From Leptolinea sp964420995 (lineage in GTDB: Bacteria > Chloroflexota > Anaerolineae > Anaerolineales > Anaerolineaceae), in contig CAYQUX010000008.1 of the NCBI GenBank assembly GCA_964420995.1, positions 1-64,000 on the forward strand: a DNA stretch of 64,000 nucleotides, given 5' to 3'. Positions 8,015-17,102 of the stretch are shown here, piece by piece. A model generated the notes under the pieces. The model was not told the DNA's origin. It did no database searches and saw nothing but the letters and a program-made list of their open reading frames with translations. A program made the translations under genes and the position numbers. How positions within the stretch are numbered: position 1 is the stretch's first letter; each line of letters opens with the position of its first letter.

Positions 8015-9454
8015 TTAAAGGCCAGACACCTTTTTCAGATACATCACGGCAGCGGCGATCCGGTTTATGGTTTCTTCCTTGCCGAGGATCTCCGCCAGTT
8101 CGGTGGCGCCGCCCGGAGTTACCTCCTGCCCGGACAGGGCGATGCGGATCGGCCACATGGCCGCTCCGGTCTTGAACCCATTTACCCTGGCATACCCGGA
8201 AATGCTCTCATACAGTTTCTCGTTGGTCCATTCCTCCAGGCGTTCCAGAATTGGCGAAATCTGCACCAGCGTCTCCAGGCTGCTCTCGAGGGTAACCCTG
8301 GCTTTTTCCGAGGCAAACAGCTCTGGCACATACGGCCGGGGTTCCAGCAGGAAACCAATGAATGTCTGTGTGTCACCCAATTTTTCGATGCGGGGCTGGA
8401 TGATGCGGCTGATCTTGAGTGTATCAAAGCGGGTTTTCACTGCATCACTGTAGAAAGGTGTCACAACGCGGTGGAATTCCTCGATGTCCATTTTGCGGAT
8501 ATGGACGCCGTTAAGCCATTCCAGTTTCTGCATCGAGAACATGGCCTTCGACCGGCCGATGCGGTCGATGCTGAAAACCTTGACCAACTCATCCAGGGTA
8601 AAGTATTCGCGCTCATCGCCGGGGTTCCAGCCGAGTAGGGCGATGTAGTTTACGATCGCTTCAGGCAGGTAGCCCTTGTCGATCAGGTCCTGGAAGGAGG
8701 CATCCCCTTCGCGCTTGCTGAGCTTCTTCCCGGATTCCTTGCTGATATGCGGCAGGTGGGCGTACTCGGGCACCGGCCAACCAAAGCTCTGGTAGAGCAA
8801 GTTGTATTTAGGGGTGGAGGATAAATATTCCAGGCCGCGGATGACATGCGTAATGTCCATCAGGTGGTCGTCGATCACATTGGCGAAATTGTAGGTCGGC
8901 AGTCCGTCCGATTTAATCAGGATCTGATCGTCCAGCCCGCTGTTGTCGACAGTGATGCGTCCGAAAACGTGGTCGTCGAAAGATGTTTTACCTTCGTCCG
9001 GAATCCGCTGGCGGACGACATAAGCCTCGCCGGCTTCCATCCGTGTAAACGATTCCTCCGCGGAGATTGACCGGCAGGGATCGCGAAACTCAGTCTTGCG
9101 CGCGCCGGTGGAAGGTTTCCCTTCGGGTTTCTGGCAAAAGCAACGGAAGGCACCGCCTTTTTTGATCAATTCGTCGGCGTATTTAAGATAGATGGGTTTG
9201 CGCTGGCTCTGGACGTACGGTCCGTAACCGCCGTCTTTTTCGGGCCCCTCGTCATATTCCATGCCGGCCATCTTCAGACTGTTATAGATCACCTGAACAG
9301 CGGCGGGGATATTCCTCTTGCGGTCGGTATCCTCGATGCGCAGAACGAATACACCCCCGGTGTGCCTGGCGAATAAATAAGCGTATAAAGCCGTGCGCAG
9401 GTTGCCGATATGCATATACCCTGTGGGGCTTGGAGCAAATCTGGTACGTACCAT
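8015..9454 (-). CDS. gltX: Glutamyl-tRNA synthetase
   Basis: The product is 479 aa, typical for bacterial GluRS. It attaches glutamate to tRNA-Glu. The N-terminus reads MVRTRFAPSPTGYMHIGN with the HIGH-like signature at 15-18, followed by LRIEDTDRKR. KMSKS appears as KKLSKREGDAS near residue 250. The C-terminal half is the all-helical anticodon-binding domain. Shine-Dalgarno GTAGGAG lies just upstream of the ATG. It is upstream of glnS on the same strand with a 154-bp gap. Confidence 0.97.
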   Translation of the reverse strand: MVRTRFAPSPTGYMHIGNLRTALYAYLFARHTGGVFVLRIEDTDRKRNIPAAVQVIYNSLKMAGMEYDEGPEKDGGYGPYVQSQRKPIYLKYADELIKKGGAFRCFCQKPEGKPSTGARKTEFRDPCRSISAEESFTRMEAGEAYVVRQRIPDEGKTSFDDHVFGRITVDNSGLDDQILIKSDGLPTYNFANVIDDHLMDITHVIRGLEYLSSTPKYNLLYQSFGWPVPEYAHLPHISKESGKKLSKREGDASFQDLIDKGYLPEAIVNYIALLGWNPGDEREYFTLDELVKVFSIDRIGRSKAMFSMQKLEWLNGVHIRKMDIEEFHRVVTPFYSDAVKTRFDTLKISRIIQPRIEKLGDTQTFIGFLLEPRPYVPELFASEKARVTLESSLETLVQISPILERLEEWTNEKLYESISGYARVNGFKTGAAMWPIRIALSGQEVTPGGATELAEILGKEETINRIAAAVMYLKKVSGL

Positions 9455-9713
9455 TCTCTCGTTTTCTCCTACCAGTAGGGCCTGTTAATAAGCCGCCGTA
9501 GATTATTGCTCGATCAAAAAACCGTTCGAGAAGCTGATTCGCATCCCGATGAGACGCAGCAAAAACTCCCGCCCAGTATGACCGGATTATTCATAATAAT
9601 TCAGTTTATCCAACCGGTCAACATTTCCAAATTCCCCACTTGAGCCCATCCCGGAATTATTGAATGTAATCTATTTTCGATGAACCATTTTCGAAATAGC
9701 TGTGTCTAAGCCA

Positions 9714-9862
9714 GTAGATGTGCTAGTTTTTGAGCGCATTCATGTGACGGCCTGCAACTGATATATTTGTCGAGAAGATCGTCTGTAAGAACTGCAAAGA
9801 TGAGGATGTGCAGGGGATGCTCATCTATGGGTACAATTTTAGGTTGCTGCTGCAGTGTAATT
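9714..9862 (+). repeat. Intergenic repeat copy R5
   Basis: Opens with codons DVLVFERIHVTACN then stops, and regains frame as CKDEDVQGMLIYGYNFR followed by LLLQCN-stop (TAA about 9860). This is the DVLxFERIHVT variant seen in R2 and R10. An imperfect hairpin (CTATTTTCGA / TCGAAATAG) lies just before it at about 9671-9700. The rest of the gap 9455-10013 holds the R5 downstream promoter and no gene. Confidence 0.65.
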
Positions 9863-9912
9863 AAGGATTGAGATTCAGCCGTCTTCCAAGTCAGAATGGA
9901 GTGTGTTTTTTG

Positions 9913-9918
9913 TATAAT
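9913..9918 (+). promoter_or_regulatory. TATAAT box upstream of the PLD-like gene
   Basis: TATAAT preceded by GTGTGTTTTTTG, i.e. a terminator-like T-run followed by a -10 box, just as after R0, R8 and R9. AGGAGG lies at 9949-9954. No clear -35 element. Confidence 0.35.
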
Positions 9919-10013
9919 CAAGAAAAAGCCATATAATATTCAGATCTAGGAGGAAAGAAAAAAAGAGTATCTCAAGATATTGAAAATCTAAGTTGATAGA
10001 CCTTGAAGGTTTT

Positions 10014-10946
10014 ATGAAATTTCCTATCGCTTCATCATCAACATTTTTATATCCAAATTTGTCTTATAAGGATTTTTTCGAAACCTACAATCCTTATATA
10101 GATGGACAAGTTTATATTGCCACATATAGTTTTAATCCTAGTAATTTTGATTTTTGGGCAAAACTTGAACCGCTTTCAGTAATTTACATTCACGAAAAGC
10201 ATAAAAATGATGCTCTTAATTTTCTAAAACGTTTCCCCCTTTTCGAAGTTTATTCGGTTAAACAACTGCATACAAAAGCTATTTTTTTCACAAAATCCAA
10301 TAGATTTTTATTAGGGAGTGAAAATCTATATATGCCAAAATCATCCTTCTCTGAATTGATGTTGGAAACAACTATCTCTGAAGACCAAGAAGAAGAAATC
10401 ATCAATATTGCATTCCATTCTCTAAAAGGTGAAATACTTACCCCAAAATTTGAGTTGTCGGATATTAATATAGACTTGGAAGGGCATCCTTACCTACCAT
10501 GTGAAAAAGAAGTAACTTATTGGGATTTATTGGCAAATAAAATATCAATTCCTGGGGGGAAACCACCTGATCCTGAATATCATAATCCAAGTTATATTTA
10601 CCATCTTCTTGAATATGATGTTTTTGGAATTACTCACGTTTTAACATTTAATCGTGGGTATGTTTATTGCGGGGATATAAGTATTGAAGCGTTTCAATGG
10701 TTAATTGAGAATTTTACAATCACTCATTACGAAGATGAAAATATCATGGATTCAACTGCTAGCGACTTATGTGATACATCACCGCTAAAAGACTATTTTC
10801 TAAAATACCACCCAATTGCGAGTAAACATAAAGCAATAAAAGCCTATTGGCTTGGTTGTGCAAAAGATTTAAAAAAATTTGCTACTTTAGTTCAACCAAT
10901 TGAACGAATAATAATTACAAAAAGAAAAATTCGTCGTCCGAAATAA
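10014..10946 (+). CDS. Phospholipase D-like (HKD) domain protein, possible nuclease
   Basis: About 310 aa from ATG 10014 (GAAGG six bases upstream; TTG 9993 is an in-frame alternative). Residues 86-88 read HTK within QLHTKAIFF and residues 101-104 read GSEN within FLLGSENLYMP. Together these form the H-x-K...G-S-x-N core of the PLD superfamily, with the expected preceding strands (QVYIATYSF). A single HKD motif implies a homodimer. PLD-fold proteins of this kind include nucleases of restriction and anti-phage systems; there is no signal peptide, so it is cytosolic. The C-terminal 150 residues are not recognised. The gene is strikingly AT-rich against its neighbours, suggesting transfer, and pairs with the next AT-rich gene. 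Confidence 0.65.
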   Translation: MKFPIASSSTFLYPNLSYKDFFETYNPYIDGQVYIATYSFNPSNFDFWAKLEPLSVIYIHEKHKNDALNFLKRFPLFEVYSVKQLHTKAIFFTKSNRFLLGSENLYMPKSSFSELMLETTISEDQEEEIINIAFHSLKGEILTPKFELSDINIDLEGHPYLPCEKEVTYWDLLANKISIPGGKPPDPEYHNPSYIYHLLEYDVFGITHVLTFNRGYVYCGDISIEAFQWLIENFTITHYEDENIMDSTASDLCDTSPLKDYFLKYHPIASKHKAIKAYWLGCAKDLKKFATLVQPIERIIITKRKIRRPK

Positions 10947-10980
10947 AACCCATATTTATTTATAATTATGTATTTGCAAC

Positions 10981-11140
10981 GAGTATGAGCTCGCTATTGA
11001 GCGCATCCTCTACTTACCATACACTTACATCTTCGGCGAAGAGAAACCGAGTTTCGTCATGGCGGTCTCCACCCTGCGGGTATGTGTTGATGGTTACTCG
11101 CAAGATCAGCGGAGATGGGGATAATCGGGGTATTTCTCAC
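10981..11140 (+). repeat. Intergenic repeat copy R6
   Basis: Translates without a stop for about 40 codons as YELAIERILYLPYTYIFGEE then KPSFVMAVST, the best-preserved middle part of the family peptide. It then shifts to MVTRKISGDGDNRG. The hairpin arms are ATGAGCTC and GAGCGCAT. The MLIYGYKFRPV tail is missing. It lies 35 bp after the PLD-like gene. The rest of the gap to 11318 is AT-rich without recognisable features. Confidence 0.65.
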
Positions 11141-11318
11141 AAAATTGTATCAATTCATACTCAATAACCCAAATTTATTAGATTTTTTCCATGTTCACTC
11201 CGATATACAGAGAAGTTTTATAAATGTAATATATAATAAAACATTGGGGTATCTATAATATGCCTAGCATTACAGTACAATTCATATTTTCTCAACTTTC
11301 ATAATTCATATTCAAAAA

Positions 11319-12602
11319 ATGGATACTGTCTTAATATCAGCTCAAGACTATGATTATGGGGATTTTAAAGAAATTCCTTTCCCCTCAACACAAACACTTT
11401 TTGATTTTGACCTTGTTATGTGGGATTTGAGATGGTTATGTTATGGGTATCGTTTTAATGATCTTGATGGAAACCGCTACCAAGCAGAACCAACACGAAT
11501 TGAGTTTTGCGATGGTTTACGACACAAGATTATTCGCGACCGTGAACGAAGAATTGTAGAAATAGAGAACCTGATGGCTAGGGGTGGTGTTCTTGTACTC
11601 CTTATATCTATTCCAATTGTATTCACGTTTGCAGAAGAAAAATTGGATGTAAGTAACAGCCAAATAATCGATAACTATTCTTTTTTACCTCTTGAATTAG
11701 AGATGAAAATCAGAGAAAATCTAATTGAAGGTAGCGGTAGCAAAATTGAATTTAGGGGTGATATAGCCCTATTACCAATTTGGAATAAGATAAAACACAA
11801 ATCAATTTATGGCGCATATTTTAAATCGAATATGGGAAATCCTTTCCTTTTTATTAAAAATACTAATCATTCAGTAGGAACGTGGTTTTCTTATAATAAC
11901 GGACATGTGGTTTTATTCCCCCATACACCGGACGATGGAGGAGAAGATTATCCTGCGTTCATGAATGCTGCTATAGATTTTGCTAGAATAATTAGGACAA
12001 AAAAACCAGATATAACAAATGAATCCTCCTGTTCGAAAGAAGAGGAGAAAAAAACCATTAGTAAAGAGTTGCCTCAATCAATGGTTTCAAAGGATATCAA
12101 TCAAAGGTTATCTAAAACAACAAAGCCGGTATCAACGATGATATCACTATCAATTGAGGAAAATCGTATACAACAATCTCTGACTAAGATTTCACCATCT
12201 TTAGGATTAAGTTATATTCAAGTAAAAGCAGATTTGAAAGATGAGAATCGTACATCGTGGGCTGGAACAGCTCATGAAATCCGAGAAGTTCTTGCCAATT
12301 TACTCAAGTTACTTGCACCTGATGACAGTGTAATCAAACAACCTTGGTATAAACAGGACCCAACTACTTTTGGACCGACACAGAAACAAAGAACTCGATT
12401 TATTCTTCAACAACACAATGCTGGGTCAAAAGAAATTGAGGTTGCAAGTCAAGTAAGTCATCTTGAAGAAATGATTGAAGATTTAGTTCGTGCTTTCTAC
12501 TCAAGAGCAAGTGATGCTGCTCATCAAGGAAAAGAAAAACGTGAAGTTTTACGTATAGTAAATTATTTCGACACATTTGCTCAAGACTTATTAGATTTAT
12601 AG
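11319..12602 (+). CDS. Protein with C-terminal domain resembling pPIWI-associating nucleases
   Basis: 427 aa, AT-rich. Residues 1-100 look like a Rossmann/GATase-like unit (TVLISAQDYDYGDF, FDLVMWDLRW, then MARGGVLVLLIS). Residues 230-280 are a polar linker. Residues 300-427 are helical: SWAGTAHEIREVLANLLKLL, APDDSV, GPTQKQRTRFIL, then YSRASDAAHQGKEKREVLRI. From memory this resembles the domain annotated as predicted pPIWI-associating nuclease, including the R..S..H-like track, which is also HEPN-like. That points to an RNase or nuclease effector in defence. No pPIWI gene is in the window. The neighbouring PLD-like gene has matching base composition and orientation. The assignment of the C-terminal domain needs a profile search. 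Confidence 0.55.
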   Translation: MDTVLISAQDYDYGDFKEIPFPSTQTLFDFDLVMWDLRWLCYGYRFNDLDGNRYQAEPTRIEFCDGLRHKIIRDRERRIVEIENLMARGGVLVLLISIPIVFTFAEEKLDVSNSQIIDNYSFLPLELEMKIRENLIEGSGSKIEFRGDIALLPIWNKIKHKSIYGAYFKSNMGNPFLFIKNTNHSVGTWFSYNNGHVVLFPHTPDDGGEDYPAFMNAAIDFARIIRTKKPDITNESSCSKEEEKKTISKELPQSMVSKDINQRLSKTTKPVSTMISLSIEENRIQQSLTKISPSLGLSYIQVKADLKDENRTSWAGTAHEIREVLANLLKLLAPDDSVIKQPWYKQDPTTFGPTQKQRTRFILQQHNAGSKEIEVASQVSHLEEMIEDLVRAFYSRASDAAHQGKEKREVLRIVNYFDTFAQDLLDL

Positions 12603-12798
12603 ATAAATTACTAAAGGCTTATTTAATTTGGTGGGATATGTGGATTTACTATATTGGAATAATTTAGATATCACGAAGACCTACCTTGATGAATAGCAGG
12701 CGCCCATCAGCATTTAAACCTGTAGTTGTTGCATAAAACAAAGAAGACCGAATAATGATGCGAGTTATACTATCCGATCAACCGTAGGAATGTAACAC

Positions 12799-13260
12799 AT
12801 GCCCCTTCAGCGCATGGACAACGTTCTCATCGTGGTCGAAGACCTTGAGGTGGTCAAAGCGTTTTTCATCGAACTCGGCATGGAACTGGAAGGCGAGACG
12901 ACCGTCGAGGGGCCGGCGGTGGATCGTCTCATCGGCCTGCAGGATGCCCGCTCCACCATTGCCATGCTGCGCACGCCGGACGGCCACGGACGGATTGAGC
13001 TGGACAGGTTCCACTCGCCGCAAGCGGTCAGACGTGAGTCGGAGAATGTTCCGGTGAACACATTCGGTATCCGCCGCATCATGTTCGCCGTCGATGACAT
13101 CGACGCCGTAGTCACGCGTTTGCTCGCCCACGGCGCCGAATTGGTCGGCGACGGGGTGAACTACGGGGACACATACCGGCTGTGCTACATCCGCGGCCCC
13201 GAGGGGATCCTTGTCGGGCTGGCCGAACAGCTCAGCCAGGGTGAACCGGCCAGCGGGTAG
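12799..13260 (+). CDS. VOC-family (glyoxalase/bleomycin resistance-like) protein
   Basis: The product is 153 aa, the normal size of a two-motif VOC protein. It starts RMDNVLIVVEDLEVVKAFF, with VDRLIGLQDARSTIAML in the first beta-alpha-beta-beta-beta unit and RRIMFAVDDIDAVVTRLLAHG, YRLCYIRGPEGILVGLAEQL in the second. The last segment carries the usual Glu metal-ligand position (PEGI.V.L). VOC enzymes include lyases, dioxygenases and antibiotic-binding proteins; the substrate here is unknown. It is GC-rich, unlike the AT-rich gene before it. A truncated, frameshifted copy of its 5' third is present at 27374. Confidence 0.85.
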   Translation: MPLQRMDNVLIVVEDLEVVKAFFIELGMELEGETTVEGPAVDRLIGLQDARSTIAMLRTPDGHGRIELDRFHSPQAVRRESENVPVNTFGIRRIMFAVDDIDAVVTRLLAHGAELVGDGVNYGDTYRLCYIRGPEGILVGLAEQLSQGEPASG

Positions 13261-13441
13261 AATCAATTTGCCCGCCTGTCTAATCCGGGCGGCAACCTCA
13301 CGAAACTTTTTGCTGTAAAATTTAGTTGCCGTTTGTGGATTCAACATCCGGCTGAAAATCCAATAAAGATGGGGTTTTTTATTACAGATTATTTTCCCAT
13401 AATCAATGTGGCCAGGCGTTCTTGATGGAACGGAGTGGATA

Positions 13442-14008
13442 ATGAAAATACTGACCCTTTGCGGCAGCCCGAGAAAAAGGGGGAATACATCCACGGTATT
13501 GTCAGCCTTTGAGCGAATGGCGGGTAAAAGCAACCCGGTAGAGCGGGTGGATATTGTTGCCCGTGACATTAAGGGGTGCGTCGGCTGTGACAAATGCCAG
13601 CGGGATATCTCAAACCCGGCCTGTGTTCAAAAGGATGATCTGAACGAACTGTTCCTAAAGATCATAGCCTCCGACCTGGTTGTCTACGCGGCACCCGTAT
13701 ATGTGTGGGATTTCCCTGCACAGATGAAAGCCGTGATCGATAGGCATTACTGCCTCTTGAAGTGGAAAAGCGGCAGGGAAATCTCTCTGGTTGAGAATAA
13801 AAAAACCATGCTGCTGGCTACCTGCGGGGGGAACGAAGAAAACAACGCGGACTTAATTCAGTTGATATTTGAACGGGAAATGAGGTATTTGCATTGTCAG
13901 ATTGTTGGAGAGTTTATCGTTCCCAATTGTACTTTACCGTCGAACCTGGGTTCGATCAAGGATGCCGTGGCTGCTGAGATGAACGATATTGTCTTAAAAA
14001 TGTCATAA
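13442..14008 (+). CDS. Flavodoxin-fold NAD(P)H-dependent oxidoreductase
   Basis: 188 aa from ATG 13442, which has GGAG upstream and starts the fold directly (MKILTLCGSPRKRGNTSTVL). The SPR.GNT loop is the FMN phosphate-binding site of the NADPH-dependent FMN reductase / iron-sulfur flavoprotein group. GCVGCDKCQ carries the conserved Cys cluster seen in the second subgroup, and VYAAPVYVWDFPAQMKAVIDR is the usual flavin-contacting strand. Cytosolic redox enzyme of unknown substrate. It lies 18 bp before the LuxR-type regulator and may be co-transcribed with it. Confidence 0.85.
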   Translation: MKILTLCGSPRKRGNTSTVLSAFERMAGKSNPVERVDIVARDIKGCVGCDKCQRDISNPACVQKDDLNELFLKIIASDLVVYAAPVYVWDFPAQMKAVIDRHYCLLKWKSGREISLVENKKTMLLATCGGNEENNADLIQLIFEREMRYLHCQIVGEFIVPNCTLPSNLGSIKDAVAAEMNDIVLKMS

Positions 14009-14026
14009 TTCGATTGAGTTTGCCGT

Positions 14027-16723
14027 ATGCAAAAATTCGATTCACTCATCCTTACGAAATTGCGCCTGCCTTTTACACGTCCGGAACTGGTTGCCCGGCC
14101 GTGGCTTCAAGAAAAGGCCGCTCAGGGGCTGAGCGGTCCGTTGACGTTGATAACAGCCCCGGCCGGGTTTGGTAAGACCACCCTGCTGGCTTCGTATGGT
14201 GTCAGTCTCGGGATGCCGATTGCCTGGCTGTCTCTCGACAAAGACGACAACCTGGAAGGCCGCTTTTTGACCTATCTGGTGGCTGCCTTGCAGGAAGCCG
14301 ACCCATCCATTGGAGGCAAGGCCGTACAGATGCTGGCGTCAACCCAGCCGGCGCAGCCGACCGCAGTTCTGACCAGTCTTATCAACGACCTTGAAAAAAC
14401 GGATGTGGATATCCTGCTGGTGTTGGACGATTATCACTGCATCACCAATCAGGCCGTGCATGATTCGGTGAGCTTTTTGCTCGACCACTGTCCGCGCACA
14501 TTTCATATGGCGATTGCCACCCGTTCAGATCCTCCCCTGCCCCTGGCCCGTTTACGCGCCCGGGGGCAGATGGCAGAGCTGCGTTCAGCCGACCTGCGGT
14601 TCACCGATACCGAGGCGGCGCAATTTTTAAATGACGTGATGGGGTTCCACCTTGATGAAGGTTCGATCGCCGTGCTCGAAAATCGCACGGAGGGTTGGAT
14701 CACCGGACTGCAAATGGCCGCTCTCTCTTTACGCCACTGCGAAAATGCGCCGGGCTTCATTGAAGGTTTCTCGGGGACCGATCGTTATATCCTGGATTAC
14801 CTGTTGGAGGAGGTTCTCACAGGTCAATCCCCTGAAATCCAACGCTTTCTTTTATACACATCGATTTTGGAACGCCTGTCAGCCCCGTTGTGTGATTTCC
14901 TTATGGAAATGGATGAAACGTATATACCTGGCGCGAATGGCGATTTAAGAATGCAATCTGCTTCTGTTCTGGCCTATCTGGAAAAAGCCAGTCTCTTTTT
15001 AACTCCCCTGGATAATGAGCGGATTTGGTATCGATATCATCATCTCTTTGCCGATCTGCTTTATTCCCGTCTGCATCAAGCTCACCCTGATCTGATCCAT
15101 CCGTTGCATATCCGGGCATCCGCCTGGTTGGAACAGGAAGGACATATAGCCGAAGCCATTCATCATCTTTTTGCCGCCCATGAGGTTGACCGTGCTGCGG
15201 CTCTGATCGAGCTTCACGGCCCGGCAAACTGGGCAAAAAGCGACCCCTCGATACTGCAGATGGCGGATGACCTCCCTTTCGAGACGATCCTTGACCGGCC
15301 CAAACTGAGCCTGAACCAGGTCTGGCTTTTGATCACTCAGGGGCGAATCGATGGTGCTGCCCGTCTTTTGCAAGACCTGCAGCAAAAACTATCCGGGAAA
15401 AACCTTCAACCTGACCAGCGTTGGATGCAGACCGTTATCACACTGGCGGTGGCCTTCCTCTCTCGCCCGGGAAGTCCTTCCAATCTCCTGCCCGATTACC
15501 AAAAGGTGGAAGAGATCCCTTCTGAAGAATCAATTCTCCGGAATATCGCCGATTTTCTCTATGTGATGACCCTGGGGAGACAGGGTGAATTGGACCACGC
15601 TGTGGACATTGCCGCCAGATCCGTCCAGAAAGAAAGAGAGCTCCCGCAAGCGCAGGCTATCTACTCATTGATTCCTTTTCTAACCCGGGGTTACCTGATG
15701 CAGGGTCGTTTACAAACAGCCGCTGCATTGTGCCGGGAAATTCTGGACCACGCGGCGAGTGAGCCCCGGTTTATGGATATGGCTGGCAGCATGAAGATCG
15801 ATCTGGGGGAAGTTTTATGCGAATGGAATTGTCTTGAAGAGGCCGATCAGTATATTCGAGACGGCCTTCAAGATAATGAACCCTGGCAGAATATCATGTC
15901 AGATGGTTTCGGGTTGATCGCCCTGGCTCGCGTCCTTCAGGCAAAGGGGGATTTTTCCGGGGCTTTGCAGGTGGCAGAGAATTTCGAAACCCGTCTGGCC
16001 CCGCATTCCTGGCCGCGTGAATTCGATGAAGATTTCCATACCCTGAAAATACGCCTGCAGTTAGCCAGTGGGGATATCCAGACCCCCTACCAGTGGGCGG
16101 AACAGATTGATTATGGCGAAGAATACAGCCGCCATGAAAACCGCTACAAACTCACCCTGGCCCGCATCCGTCTGGCACAGGGCAGGTATGCTGCGGCGGA
16201 AAGGTTGCTTGGCCGGGAAGTACCCCCGGCCGAGACTGGCAGTCGCATAACCAGAGAACTTGAATTCAATCTACTACTGGCTGTTGCTATATCCGGGCAA
16301 GGACGCATGCCTGAAGCTCTTGACCTCATGGAATCATGTCTCACGATGGCCAGGCAGGAGGGATATATTCGAGTTTTTCTGGATATAGGGGAATCAATCC
16401 GGGAATTGTTGGCCACATATCTACAGTCTACGAACCATGAGAATGAATATTTCGCCCGGCAGGTGCTGGATGCATTTTCATCCAGCCACCCGTTGAGCGT
16501 TCCCCCCTCTTCGTCATTCGGGTTGATCGAACCGCTCACGGAGCGCGAATTGGAAGTGCTCCAACTCATGGCACTGGGGAATACGAATAAACAGATCGCC
16601 GGAAAATTGATCATCGCCCCCGGAACTGTCAAAGCCCACACCGCCAGCATCTTTAGGAAACTCGATGTCACCAACCGGACCGAGGCGGTAGCGCGCTCCA
16701 GGCAGCTTGGTATCCTCACCTGA
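14027..16723 (+). CDS. Large ATP-dependent LuxR-family regulator (MalT-like)
   Basis: The product is 898 aa. The N-terminal STAND-type ATPase has Walker A APAGFGKTTLL near residue 45 and Walker B DILLVLDDYH near 130, followed by winged-helix and TPR-like helical repeats (about 330-800). The C-terminal LuxR HTH occupies about 838-896 (LTERELEVLQLMALGNTNKQ, GTVKAHTASIFRKLDV). This is the MalT architecture: ligand and ATP drive oligomerisation and activation of transcription. The likely target is the downstream operon beginning at 16853, separated by an array of 11-bp direct repeats (16744-16786). No inducer can be deduced. Confidence 0.92.
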   Translation: MQKFDSLILTKLRLPFTRPELVARPWLQEKAAQGLSGPLTLITAPAGFGKTTLLASYGVSLGMPIAWLSLDKDDNLEGRFLTYLVAALQEADPSIGGKAVQMLASTQPAQPTAVLTSLINDLEKTDVDILLVLDDYHCITNQAVHDSVSFLLDHCPRTFHMAIATRSDPPLPLARLRARGQMAELRSADLRFTDTEAAQFLNDVMGFHLDEGSIAVLENRTEGWITGLQMAALSLRHCENAPGFIEGFSGTDRYILDYLLEEVLTGQSPEIQRFLLYTSILERLSAPLCDFLMEMDETYIPGANGDLRMQSASVLAYLEKASLFLTPLDNERIWYRYHHLFADLLYSRLHQAHPDLIHPLHIRASAWLEQEGHIAEAIHHLFAAHEVDRAAALIELHGPANWAKSDPSILQMADDLPFETILDRPKLSLNQVWLLITQGRIDGAARLLQDLQQKLSGKNLQPDQRWMQTVITLAVAFLSRPGSPSNLLPDYQKVEEIPSEESILRNIADFLYVMTLGRQGELDHAVDIAARSVQKERELPQAQAIYSLIPFLTRGYLMQGRLQTAAALCREILDHAASEPRFMDMAGSMKIDLGEVLCEWNCLEEADQYIRDGLQDNEPWQNIMSDGFGLIALARVLQAKGDFSGALQVAENFETRLAPHSWPREFDEDFHTLKIRLQLASGDIQTPYQWAEQIDYGEEYSRHENRYKLTLARIRLAQGRYAAAERLLGREVPPAETGSRITRELEFNLLLAVAISGQGRMPEALDLMESCLTMARQEGYIRVFLDIGESIRELLATYLQSTNHENEYFARQVLDAFSSSHPLSVPPSSSFGLIEPLTERELEVLQLMALGNTNKQIAGKLIIAPGTVKAHTASIFRKLDVTNRTEAVARSRQLGILT

Positions 16724-16743
16724 TATCCATCCACGCCTGTAAC

Positions 16744-16786
16744 TAAACCCTATAAATAAACCCTGAATAAACCCTGAATAAACCCT
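16744..16786 (+). repeat. Four direct TAAACCCT iterons, 11-13 bp apart
   Basis: TAAACCCT occurs at 16744, 16757, 16768 and 16779. The last three are exactly 11 bp apart, so they present the same DNA face. The array lies between the regulator stop and the start of the next gene, where an activator would bind. Confidence 0.6.
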
Positions 16787-16852
16787 TTGGCAGATGCGGG
16801 CAGCCTCTTCGTGCTTTAACCTATAAGCAGATATTACTCGAGGAGGAACACC

Positions 16853-17074
16853 GTGCCGGAATATTATGAGATCAAAGTCAAAGGCCATCTGGACCAACGT
16901 TGGTCCGATTGGTTCGAAAGTATGGAATTGAAACACCTGGAAGGTAATGAGACCCTGCTGTCGGGTCCACTCACTGACCAGGCAGCCCTCCACGGGTTGA
17001 TCGAGCGCATTCGCGATCTCAATTTGACCTTGATCTCTGTCACCAGCGGTAATCCACCTGATGCTAAAAAATGA
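16853..17074 (+). CDS. Small conserved protein of unknown function
   Basis: 73 aa with a GTG start and a strong AGGAGG at 16841-16846. The sequence (PEYYEIKVKGHLDQRWSDWF ... LSGPLTDQAALHGLIERIRD LNLTLISV) belongs to a small family I remember from Chloroflexota and Actinobacteria, usually next to LuxR or TetR regulators, but without a known role. Predicted compact alpha/beta fold, cytosolic, no membrane segment. It is the first gene after the iteron array and lies 28 bp ahead of the CPBP protease gene, so probably leads the operon. Confidence 0.8.
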   Translation: MPEYYEIKVKGHLDQRWSDWFESMELKHLEGNETLLSGPLTDQAALHGLIERIRDLNLTLISVTSGNPPDAKK

Positions 17075-17102
17075 CTTATCTGCCGTATAAAAGGAGATTC
17101 TG

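Noticed and set aside
13261..13310. Terminator after the VOC gene (TTGCCCGCC ... GGGCGGCAA)
   Set aside because: The stem has a two-base internal mismatch and no T-run directly after it.
12778..13593. 271-codon minus-strand open frame over the VOC gene
   Set aside because: It is the complementary shadow of a GC-rich VOC gene; its protein has no family features.
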